From the NCBI GenBank assembly GCA_902826865.1, contig CADEGN010000024.1:1-45681 (forward strand): 45,681 bases of DNA, given 5' to 3'. The stretch comes from an uncultured Myxococcales bacterium. GTDB lineage: Bacteria; Myxococcota_A; Polyangia; Nannocystales; Nannocystaceae. Positions 25,577 through 33,410 of the stretch are shown here, one piece after another. Under the pieces are notes generated by a model. The model saw only the letters and a list, made by a program, of their open reading frames with translations. It searched no databases and had not been told where the DNA came from. The position numbers and the translations under genes were made by a program. Within the stretch, counting starts at the first letter, position 1. Each line of letters opens with the position of its first letter.

Positions 25577-26476
25577 TCAGCGCGTTCGTTTCCGCGAGCT
25601 CGTGGGCTGGGCTCTGCGGGTCGCAGCTCGTGTTGCCGACCCGCGCGTGGTCCCGAGATCCGGAGTCGGACCCGCGGCCAGAAGCGGACCGAGGCGGCCG
25701 ACTCGATCCCCGAGCATCTTTGCCATCACCGTGGTGAGATCGACGTCGTGCCTCTGCCCAAGCAACGTGATGTCGAGCGCAACCTGGCTGACAGCGATCT
25801 CGGCTATCGCGGCCGTCTCACTCACTACCGCTCGGTCGGAGCGCGTGTTCTCCGTGGCCCCGAGCAGGCTCATGCGATCGTCCGCAACGACCACCAGCCG
25901 ATGCTGCCAGAACGACTCGAGGGCTGACTCGGCCAGGCCATAGCCGAAGTGCATGCCGACGATGCCGGGCGGAAAAACTGCGTGCGAGAACAACACTACG
26001 AAGACACCGCGGCGCTCTGCGGCCGCAAGCGCAGTGGCCAACGCGGCGAACTCGCGTGGCCAGCCGCTGACGACGACGCGCGTGCGCGCGGAACTAATGA
26101 TCCGCGCTGCCTCCTCGAGAATTCTCGCGTAGCCGGCGACGGAGAACGCGTCGGGGACCTCGGGGTAGATATCGAGGCGCGCGACGGCCTCACGCAGGGC
26201 GGTCGTCGTGCCCTCGAATCTCCGTCGTAGCAGGCCCTCGAGTGCTTTAGGCGGCGTTGCGCTGAACCGCTCCGGTGGACCTGCCTCGCGCCGGGCGGCA
26301 CCGCGCGCGACCAGTTGGCGCAACACCGCATACACCGCGGAGCGCGGCACGCCAGCATTGCGGCTGATCTCGTAGCCAGTACTTGGACCGGAGTGAAGCA
26401 GCGCCACGTAGGCACGTGCCTCGTTCAGCTTGAACCCGCAGTTACCAAGAACAGCGATGAGCTGGTCATCCGACAT
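25577..26476 (-). CDS. TrmB-like transcriptional regulator
   Basis: A 299-residue regulator from ATG 26476; the open frame to 26521 adds an Arg/Pro-rich stretch and is less likely. Residues 1-75 form a TrmB-type winged helix (LGNCGFKLNEARAYVALLHS, YEISRNAGVPRSAVYAVLRQL). A helical dimerisation segment (about 80-110) follows. The C-terminal part (about 115-260) has the TrmB ligand domain look: AARIISSARTRVVVSGWP, RRGVFVVLFSHAVFPPGI, VVVADDRMSLLGATENT. The tail is Arg/Thr/Ala-rich. TrmB proteins in archaea control sugar uptake and metabolism. The gene lies 108 bases downstream of a secreted alpha-amylase on the same strand, so control of starch or maltodextrin use is a fair guess, not shown. 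Confidence 0.85.
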   Translation of the reverse strand: MSDDQLIAVLGNCGFKLNEARAYVALLHSGPSTGYEISRNAGVPRSAVYAVLRQLVARGAARREAGPPERFSATPPKALEGLLRRRFEGTTTALREAVARLDIYPEVPDAFSVAGYARILEEAARIISSARTRVVVSGWPREFAALATALAAAERRGVFVVLFSHAVFPPGIVGMHFGYGLAESALESFWQHRLVVVADDRMSLLGATENTRSDRAVVSETAAIAEIAVSQVALDITLLGQRHDVDLTTVMAKMLGDRVGRLGPLLAAGPTPDLGTTRGSATRAATRRAQPTSSRKRTR

Positions 26477-26584
26477 GTCGCGCCGACGCGGTGTATCACG
26501 ACCGCGTGCGGGAGGGGCCACGGGATCGCCCGGGCTCGCCGATCACGACGAAGCCGAAGGTCAAGAAGGCGGGCGCGCGGTGTT

Positions 26585-28960
26585 TCAGCGCTCGACGAAC
26601 ACGCACGAGTTCATCGCCGGGACGTTGCCGCCCGAACAGTTGCCGAGAGCGTCTGAGAACCCCGCCGGTGGCGACCACGACTTGTTGCCGTCGCGGTTGA
26701 TCGCGACGTAGACCTCGTCGTCCTCGTAACTGACGCGGTAGACCCAGAAGTAGTCTTGGACCAACTCGTTTTGGCGGGTGCCGCGGCGGAGCGCAGGGTG
26801 CTCCTCGCGGAGCTTGCCGAGCGCGCGGGCGTGCGCAAGTGAAGTCGTCTCCGCCGCGCTAAGCCCATCGAACCGGTGCATCTTGCGATTGTCGGGATCG
26901 GCCTCGCCGAGGGTGCCGATGTCATCGCCCTGATAGAGCATTGGGATGTTGCCCGGGGAGGTGAACAGAAACGTCTGCGCGAGTCGGAGGCGCGCATGGT
27001 CCCCCTGGGCGACCGTCAGCGCCCGCCACTGATCGTGGTTGCCGAAGAAGTTCCCCATGATCGCGCCGGCGTAGCCGCCCTGACCGCCAAAGATGGGTTG
27101 AGGCGATAGGTACGCGGTGTCGTTGGGGATCGCGAAATCCGCCAGGTTGCGCACGCTCGCACCGAAGGAAAGGAGTGCCGCCGAGACGGTGTTGTAGTAG
27201 CCCTCGTCGACTTGACCCTGGACCATGTCGGCGCGGACGTGATAGCGGGCCCAACCGCCAAGCGATTCGCCGACGATGTAAAAGATCGTGGACTCCTCGG
27301 ATAGGTCGTGGTTGTCGACCATCGTCTCGACCCGGTCGACGATGGCGGTCTTGAGCGCGCGGACGAACGCGTCGTCCATGTGCTTGAGCGCATCGGCGCG
27401 GAACCCGTCGAAGTTATATTCCTGGATCAACCAGACGGCGTGGTCGACGACTGCCGCGATAGCGTTGGGATCGCCAAAGTCGAAGTCTGGGGTTGTCGAG
27501 GTGAACCAGCAGTCGACGCGATGATCATCCCAATGCCCGTCGCACGGGTTGTAGGGGTGAAACCACTCGGGGTGGTCTTCGTAGATCTGGGCCTCGATCT
27601 GGACATGGTTCGCAACGAAGTCAGGGATTACTCGGATCCCGCGCCGGTGAGCCTCAGCCACGAGCTCATGCAGTTCTTCGGACGTACCGAACGCGTCCTC
27701 GACCGGTGTAGCGTAACCATACGTCTCGCTGTCGCTGTAGCCGGTGGTGATCGGATGGTACGAGTGGTAGCTGGAGAACTTGCGCGTGTCCCCGAGCGCC
27801 ACTGCTGGCTGCGAGTTATGCGAGTTCAGCACCGGCGAGCTGATCCAGAGGGCCGTGACACCCAGCTCCTCGAAGTACCCGGCTTGGAGCTGGTTGATGA
27901 TCCCGCGATAGTCACCGCCCTGCCACTGACTCCGCACATCATCCACCTGTGCCAGCGAACCAGCGGAGTTGTCGATGTTGTTGCTCGGATCGCCATCGCT
28001 AAATCGATCCGTCATGATCTGATAGACGTTGGCGTCTTTCCACGTGAAGTCGGCGTAGCGCGTGCCCTCGCCGATCCACAGTGGGACAAATAGCGGGCGA
28101 ATCGCGTTGCCGCTCGTGTCCTTGAGGCGCAAAAGCACGCTGTACTTCGACGCCTCGAGGCCGCTGGTGGAGACTGCGACGGTGTTGGTCTCGGCTTGAA
28201 ATGCGACTGCCTCAGGGGGTGCAGCGAGCGCGTTGATGCGGATCGCACTCGCTGCGAGGTCTACGCCTGTTGCGCCCTGATACTGCGCGATCACGGAGAT
28301 CGACGACGCGGTGGTCTGGGCGCAAAACAGGAATTCACCACTGGGGCGATCGGGCGTGCACGCGGGTAGGCATGCGCCCGCTTCGGGATCGCAGAGCTCA
28401 CCGAAGTTGCACTCAACCGCGAAGCATGCGTCCTCGATGCAGGTCTTCGCGGTTACGTCGTAGAGGAATCCCTCATCGCAGTCGCAGCGCTTCTCGACCT
28501 CGTTGCAGGTCCCGGGACCGCAATCGACGTCCTTGCAGAACATGCCGTCGGGATCGTCGCCCGGCTCGGCGTCGTAAACGACACCGCCCTTCACCCAGAA
28601 CTCGGGCAGCGTCGTGTTGTAGTTCTGCTCGCTGTTGTTGTCCCAGGCGGTCGCGCCGTCGTTGAACGCGAACTCCACGCTCCCCGATCCATCGGGATGC
28701 TCGAGCACCACCCACGCGCCGTCCTCTGCGGCCATCGCAACGCCCGGGGGTGTCGTCCAGCCCGAGCCATCGTCGAAGTGCATGAACGTCGACGTCCAGG
28801 GGCTGTAGTAGTGCGCGATGAACCCAGCGCCCTCGAGCCCGGTGCCAGCGGCAGTGGCCTCGCCGGAACCGTCGACGGAGGTCTGCGGCTGCGCGAGCTC
28901 GTTGGCCCCGCACGCTCCGAGGCCGGCCAAACAAAACCAGATGCCGAACGTGCGTATCAT
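26585..28960 (-). CDS. Lipoprotein alpha-amylase (GH13) with starch-binding and EGF-like segments
   Basis: A 791-residue exported glycosidase with lipobox LGAC (Cys17). Residues 45-120 resemble a CBM25-type starch-binding domain (HYYSPWTSTFMHFDDGSGW, VEFAFNDGATAWDNN). Residues 140-205 are Cys-rich and EGF-like (CKDVDCGPGTCNEVEKRCDC). A beta domain lies at about 215-300. The GH13 barrel (about 310-700) shows DFVANH (448-452), nucleophile Asp523 in FDGFRADALKHM, acid/base Glu565 in IVGESLGG, and Asp643 in FFGNHDQ, so all three catalytic acids are present. A C-terminal beta domain ends the protein. It probably degrades starch or glycogen at the cell surface. The TrmB-like gene follows on the same strand. 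Exact specificity (amylase, pullulanase or cyclomaltodextrinase) cannot be decided. Confidence 0.92.
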   Translation of the reverse strand: MIRTFGIWFCLAGLGACGANELAQPQTSVDGSGEATAAGTGLEGAGFIAHYYSPWTSTFMHFDDGSGWTTPPGVAMAAEDGAWVVLEHPDGSGSVEFAFNDGATAWDNNSEQNYNTTLPEFWVKGGVVYDAEPGDDPDGMFCKDVDCGPGTCNEVEKRCDCDEGFLYDVTAKTCIEDACFAVECNFGELCDPEAGACLPACTPDRPSGEFLFCAQTTASSISVIAQYQGATGVDLAASAIRINALAAPPEAVAFQAETNTVAVSTSGLEASKYSVLLRLKDTSGNAIRPLFVPLWIGEGTRYADFTWKDANVYQIMTDRFSDGDPSNNIDNSAGSLAQVDDVRSQWQGGDYRGIINQLQAGYFEELGVTALWISSPVLNSHNSQPAVALGDTRKFSSYHSYHPITTGYSDSETYGYATPVEDAFGTSEELHELVAEAHRRGIRVIPDFVANHVQIEAQIYEDHPEWFHPYNPCDGHWDDHRVDCWFTSTTPDFDFGDPNAIAAVVDHAVWLIQEYNFDGFRADALKHMDDAFVRALKTAIVDRVETMVDNHDLSEESTIFYIVGESLGGWARYHVRADMVQGQVDEGYYNTVSAALLSFGASVRNLADFAIPNDTAYLSPQPIFGGQGGYAGAIMGNFFGNHDQWRALTVAQGDHARLRLAQTFLFTSPGNIPMLYQGDDIGTLGEADPDNRKMHRFDGLSAAETTSLAHARALGKLREEHPALRRGTRQNELVQDYFWVYRVSYEDDEVYVAINRDGNKSWSPPAGFSDALGNCSGGNVPAMNSCVFVER

Positions 28961-29062
28961 CGGCCGCGGTCGCCCTACTTGGCGCAGAGCGTAGCGGAAC
29001 TCACGGGTGAGTGTCGATGCGCCGCTGCCAACGGCGTCGCCTCGGGCGGGAGAAGCTGCAAT

Positions 29063-29091
29063 CCCTCCCGGTGCGAAGTGCGCCGGGAGGG
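29063..29091. terminator. Hairpin downstream of the transglutaminase-like gene
   Basis: CCCTCCCGG (29063-29071) pairs with CCGGGAGGG (29083-29091) around an 11-base loop. It lies between the transglutaminase-like gene stop (29159, minus) and the amylase start (28960, minus), so it probably ends the former. There is no clear T tract. Confidence 0.5.
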
Positions 29092-29158
29092 GTGCGACTC
29101 GCGATAGACGGGGCCGCCGGCCGCACGAATGTGGCCCGCGGTACCGCTTCGCTCGAAT

Positions 29159-31291
29159 CTACTGCCGGCTTCCGACCACGCGGAAGGTCGAGCTGGCCGC
29201 GTAACCGCGGACCATCACGTGGATCACGGCCGGTGCGGAGAGGTCGACCGAGCAGTTCTCTGCCGAACCGGAGGCGTACGGGCGGCAGTCGAACTGCGTC
29301 TCCGTCGGCGCCGCGCCGCGCCGAACGTAGAGGTCGGCGTCGCCGGTGCCCGTCATTGCGAAGCGGTACGTCCCTGCGGGCAGCTGCTCGGTCGAAAAGC
29401 GCGTCTCCTGATCACCGACCACGGTCCCGCTTTCGTCCATGCCCGACCAAGTCGAAGTGCCGCCGCCCGAGCCCTGCACGACGAGGCGGAACGCGTTGGT
29501 GCCCTGCGCGTAGCCGCGAACCATGATGCGGATGGTGGTCGGCGCCGTCACCTCGATGACGCACTCCTCTTCCGATCCATCGGCAAACGGTCGGCAATCG
29601 TAGGTGCTCGCCGTCGGAGCCGACCCGGCCCGCACGTAGAGATCGGCGTCGCCGCCGGGGCGGGCGGGATCGTGCGACATCATGACTCGGTACGTGCCGG
29701 CCTGGACCGTCCCGGTATCGTAGGCGCGGCTCTGGCCACCGCCGACGTCGGCCACCAGGTCGAGCAGGGTCGCTCCCCCACCGCCGCCGCCTGTCGGGGC
29801 GCAGGTGGTTGGATCGTTGGCACAGCGCAGCAGCATCCGCGCACGGCTGTACGAGACGTGCGGGTTGTCGTCGGAGCCACCGAGGTCATCTGCGTTCTCG
29901 CCCGGGCCCTGGTGATCGAGCGCCATCCACATAAAGTCGGGATGAAGCAGCTTGCTGTCCTCACCCCAGCTCACGCTCGGGTCGTCGATCCACTCGCCGC
30001 CGAGGATGCGGTTTTGGGCGTCCAGCTCCAGCACGTAGTTGAGCTCGACGCGCACTGGATCGATCGCGCGCGTATCAGCGCGTCGCAGCAGCTCCGTTGG
30101 TCCGACCGAATCCGAGATCATCCAATAGGCCAACTTGATGCGGCGAAACCGAGCTGCGGACGCGTTCCACTGGTAGTCCGAGCCAGCGGCGCCGACAAGA
30201 TCCTGCGCCTGGGCCTCGGTCACGTCGGCCTGCTCGACGATCTCGTATCGAACCACCGGGAAGTTCCAGATCTCATGATCCCAGTTGTGATCGATGATGA
30301 ACGCCGGACGGCCACCGGTCTCCCCGGTGACGAGATTGCGCGCACCGCGTCCGAACATCCCGACGATGGCGGTGTGAAACGCACCCGGGTTCAGGTCGCG
30401 GCAAGAGACGTCGGTGGGGCGACCGTCGCCATCGCGCTCGATGTCGTCGGGCGAAGTGTTGCAACGACGCCCGCTGAACGTGGCCTCGTCGCTGAAGTAC
30501 AGCTCGGTCATCATGGCCTCGATGTCGGCCATGCGCCAAAGGACACACTCTGCGTTGTTGCCGTCGGTGCACTCGACGATGCGGTTGCCCTCGAAGCGCA
30601 CCCGGACATCCCGGCGCGGAAAGCCGAGCGGCTCGCTGGTGGCGTATGATGCCCAGCCGTTGCAGTGCCCCCACCAGCTGTCGGGCTCGTATTGTTGATA
30701 GACGCCTTGGTTCTGCAGCTCCCACGCCGTTGCCGGTCCGGCGACGGTGACCGCCGGGTGGTCGATGCGCGTGCATGTATCCGGGTTGTCCTGCGCGTCG
30801 GGGAAGCGGCAGTGCGAAACCGCGGGGACTTGGCGAGGCTGACCGGGATTGAAGGTCAGATCGTACTTCTCCATGGGCGAGAGACGATCGCGGTCGCTGA
30901 GGTTGTTGAAGTCGGTATTGGCGCCGGGCTGCCAACGCCACGCGGTGCCGTTGCTCGACTGCGGCCACCAGGTCGACGCAAACACGGGCCAAGTGGACTC
31001 GCCGCCCGTCAAGCTGGCGTCAAACAGGCGGTACGCGCTGTTGGCTGTCAAATCTGGGTGCAATCGCTGCGGAAAGTTGGCGTTGTCGATCGCTTCGCGC
31101 TTGCCGGCATCATCGAAGGTCGCGATCCTGTGCGAACCGCCGCGGATGGTCTCGCCGCTGTTTGCGTCGTACCCGAAGATGTAGTCGTAAACGCCCTCGC
31201 GCCGGTCGACGACAACGTCGTCGCCCGCGGGACCAGATTCAGCGCAGGCGGAAGCGAAGGTCGCGAGCCAAATAAGCTTGATGGGTCTCAT
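29159..31291 (-). CDS. Lipoprotein with transglutaminase-elicitor-like domain and two PPC-like domains
   Basis: A 710-residue exported protein. The start ATG 31291 has GAGG just upstream and opens a signal with lipobox FASAC (Cys16). The central domain (about 110-420) contains DSWWGHCNGWASYATSEP with a candidate catalytic Cys210, AFHTAIVGMFG with His306, and FIIDHNWDHEIWNFPV with Asp334. This Cys/His/Asp order and the GHCNGWA motif recall the transglutaminase-elicitor family known from Phytophthora and some bacteria; the family call is from memory. Two C-terminal beta domains (about 505-600 and 610-708) are PPC-like repeats: TYRVMMSHDP, DADLYVRAGSAP, TIRIMVRGYA, then TYRFAMTGTG, DADLYVRRGAAP, VIHVMVRGYA. 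It may cross-link or deamidate proteins outside the cell. An alternative is a papain-like peptidase of the same fold. Confidence 0.7.
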   Translation of the reverse strand: MRPIKLIWLATFASACAESGPAGDDVVVDRREGVYDYIFGYDANSGETIRGGSHRIATFDDAGKREAIDNANFPQRLHPDLTANSAYRLFDASLTGGESTWPVFASTWWPQSSNGTAWRWQPGANTDFNNLSDRDRLSPMEKYDLTFNPGQPRQVPAVSHCRFPDAQDNPDTCTRIDHPAVTVAGPATAWELQNQGVYQQYEPDSWWGHCNGWASYATSEPLGFPRRDVRVRFEGNRIVECTDGNNAECVLWRMADIEAMMTELYFSDEATFSGRRCNTSPDDIERDGDGRPTDVSCRDLNPGAFHTAIVGMFGRGARNLVTGETGGRPAFIIDHNWDHEIWNFPVVRYEIVEQADVTEAQAQDLVGAAGSDYQWNASAARFRRIKLAYWMISDSVGPTELLRRADTRAIDPVRVELNYVLELDAQNRILGGEWIDDPSVSWGEDSKLLHPDFMWMALDHQGPGENADDLGGSDDNPHVSYSRARMLLRCANDPTTCAPTGGGGGGATLLDLVADVGGGQSRAYDTGTVQAGTYRVMMSHDPARPGGDADLYVRAGSAPTASTYDCRPFADGSEEECVIEVTAPTTIRIMVRGYAQGTNAFRLVVQGSGGGTSTWSGMDESGTVVGDQETRFSTEQLPAGTYRFAMTGTGDADLYVRRGAAPTETQFDCRPYASGSAENCSVDLSAPAVIHVMVRGYAASSTFRVVGSRQ

Positions 31292-31585
31292 GAAACCTCG
31301 GATGCCCGCATTCGAGCGGGTGGCAGCGCCGGGCGTAGTGGCCCAGTTCGCGCCAGCGCGAGCGCAATGTTCGTGCCCGCGACACGCGAGGTTAATTGGG
31401 TTGGAATTACTCCTTTTTTTACGAACTTCGGCGCGCGCCGGGGTGACCACTCGGGTTGCTCAGAGTGGCCAGATCTGTAGCCGCGCATACGCACATCGCA
31501 AATCTCGCCGGATGCTGCAACTGGGCGGCCTGAGCCCCGTCGCCGCCTGACCCACCGGTTGGACTGGGCCACGGGTCGCGTGCGG

Positions 31586-33397
31586 TCAATCTGCCGACGC
31601 GTCGACCTGCACGCCCGCGGCGTCGCGGCGAAACACGATTTCACCGCTGCGGGCGTCGTGCACGACGAGTGCGGTTCCATCGTGCACCGCGATGCGGTGG
31701 CCGTCGCGGCTCCACGCAAGCACGTCGATCCGCGAAAGCGGCGACGACCACAGCTGCTCGCCGTCGGCACCGGCGAACACGCCGAGCGTAGCGGCGGTCG
31801 ATGGCCGGTCGGATCGCGCAAGCTGGTCTGTCGTCAGCGCCACGGCAATGAGCGATCCGTCAGGAGACGGAGCGCTGACGCGCGGCGTCCGACCACGCAG
31901 TGCGAGGCTGCGGCCCGCGGCTTGGGCGGCAACCGACGCCGTCTTGGCGTCGAACGGCGGCGGACGAACAGGGGGTTCCGACGGCACGCTCGAGCCGTCG
32001 CGCCCCCACACAGAGGTGTTCGCCGCGGTGACGACGACCAGCCTGTCCTGCTGGTCGAACGCGAGCGCTTGCACTGCCGCGCTCGCGTCGAACCCGGCAG
32101 GTTTCGCGGTCGCATCGCCGACCGTGTCGATGAACACGCGGTTGCCCTCGGCCCACGCGACGACCTGACCCTGGCCGTCGAGCGCGGCGGGACCTGCATG
32201 CAGGGGCAAGCGCGTGATCCGAAGGTGACCTTGGTCGTCGAGCGGATCGATCAAGAGGCTGTCGCCAGACGCGACCGCGCGTACGCCGGCCGACTCACAA
32301 ACCTGCATTCGAAGATCGCCGGCCGCCCCCGGCAACGGCACCTTGGTCATCACCGCCGGGGGAAACGTCTGCGCGTCGCGTGGCACGGCTTGGGCGAGTT
32401 CGATCCAGAAGCCGTTGCCGGTGCCCGACTCGAGCAGCACACGTTCGTCATCGGCGTAATGCAGTCGCGGCCGCGCGCGATCGTCGAGCTCACCGACGAT
32501 TACGCGGCGATTCCCTGTGGCGAGCTCGATGAGCTGGAGCGCGAATCCGCGGCCACGCTTGCCGTGACGACGCAGTGCCGCAATGGTGGTTCCGTCGGGC
32601 GACAAAGCCATCTCGTTGCGGTTGGGGCTCTGATCGAGCGCCACCATCCATGGCTCGCCAACGAGGTGCAGCGCGTCGTTCTCGAGGGTGAGGGCTTGGG
32701 CGCGTACCGGCTGGGTCAGCACCACCGCCGCCGCGACGGGCCGGCTCGGCGTTTGAACCACGCGTAGCTGCCACGGGACGAAGCCGGCCTCGTCGATCTC
32801 CGAGACCACCACGCCGGTGTCATCGAAGAGGCGTATGCGGTGGTCCTTGCCCAGTGCGAGGAAGCGTCGACCGCCGTCAAGCGCGTGAATCTCGAACTGG
32901 GGATCGCTGGCAGGGAGTGTGAACAACTCGCGCCGACGCGCGCCATGATCGGTGAGCTCGATTCGTGCGACGCGTGCTCCGCCAACGGTGTCGATGGTTG
33001 CCACCACAAACGCCTCGCCGTCGGCGCGGGCGATAGTGAACCAGCTCGCGTCTTGCTCGGGCAGCACGATCGGTGGCGACGCGGACGCGGCGCTGACGTC
33101 GGGCCATAGGCGCAGACCACCGCGGTCGTCGAGCGTCAACGCCGCTTGACCGCTCGGGTCAAGCACGATCTCGGTCATCGGGTCAGTGTGCAGCCCGCGG
33201 CGCAGATTGGTGGTGACGCGGGCGAGTTGTGGTGCGCCAGCGGCCACGTCGACGACATCGTCGGGCACCGGGCTCCGCAGTTCGGGGCCGGTCGTTTCGG
33301 GCGCACCGCCTCGCGGCGACATGCAGCCGGCCGCCATGGCTGCGCCCACAGCGGCAGTGCAGAAAAGGACACGATGGTAGAGCGAAGATGGTTTCAT
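31586..33397 (-). CDS. Beta-propeller lipoprotein
   Basis: A 603-residue lipoprotein (lipobox MAAGC near residue 25) made of WD40-like blades: IVLDPSGQAALTLDDRGGLR, ALSPDGTTIAALRRHGKR, QALAFDQQDRLVVVTAANTS, SAPSPDGSLIAVALTTDQL, VLAWSRDGHRIAVHDGTAL. There are about 12 blades, so possibly two propellers. No catalytic motif is visible. It is the second gene of an operon with the propeller/cytochrome gene, 13 bases downstream, with GGAG 6 bases before ATG 33397. The pairing suggests that it binds or scaffolds the di-heme protein at the cell surface or in the periplasm; that is inference. Confidence 0.8.
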   Translation of the reverse strand: MKPSSLYHRVLFCTAAVGAAMAAGCMSPRGGAPETTGPELRSPVPDDVVDVAAGAPQLARVTTNLRRGLHTDPMTEIVLDPSGQAALTLDDRGGLRLWPDVSAASASPPIVLPEQDASWFTIARADGEAFVVATIDTVGGARVARIELTDHGARRRELFTLPASDPQFEIHALDGGRRFLALGKDHRIRLFDDTGVVVSEIDEAGFVPWQLRVVQTPSRPVAAAVVLTQPVRAQALTLENDALHLVGEPWMVALDQSPNRNEMALSPDGTTIAALRRHGKRGRGFALQLIELATGNRRVIVGELDDRARPRLHYADDERVLLESGTGNGFWIELAQAVPRDAQTFPPAVMTKVPLPGAAGDLRMQVCESAGVRAVASGDSLLIDPLDDQGHLRITRLPLHAGPAALDGQGQVVAWAEGNRVFIDTVGDATAKPAGFDASAAVQALAFDQQDRLVVVTAANTSVWGRDGSSVPSEPPVRPPPFDAKTASVAAQAAGRSLALRGRTPRVSAPSPDGSLIAVALTTDQLARSDRPSTAATLGVFAGADGEQLWSSPLSRIDVLAWSRDGHRIAVHDGTALVVHDARSGEIVFRRDAAGVQVDASAD

Positions 33398-33410
33398 TGC
33401 TGCTCCGGTT

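Noticed and set aside
29129..30649. Long plus-strand open frame antisense to the transglutaminase-like gene
   Set aside because: No motif, no signal, and full overlap with a well-supported gene.
31414..31420. T7 tract as an intrinsic terminator
   Set aside because: On the plus strand the T run precedes rather than follows the GC-rich stem, and on the minus strand it is an A run. It more likely belongs to the promoter region of the transglutaminase-like gene.
31559..32767. Long plus-strand open frame antisense to the propeller lipoprotein
   Set aside because: Shadow frame; the minus-strand protein has repeated SPDG-type blades.
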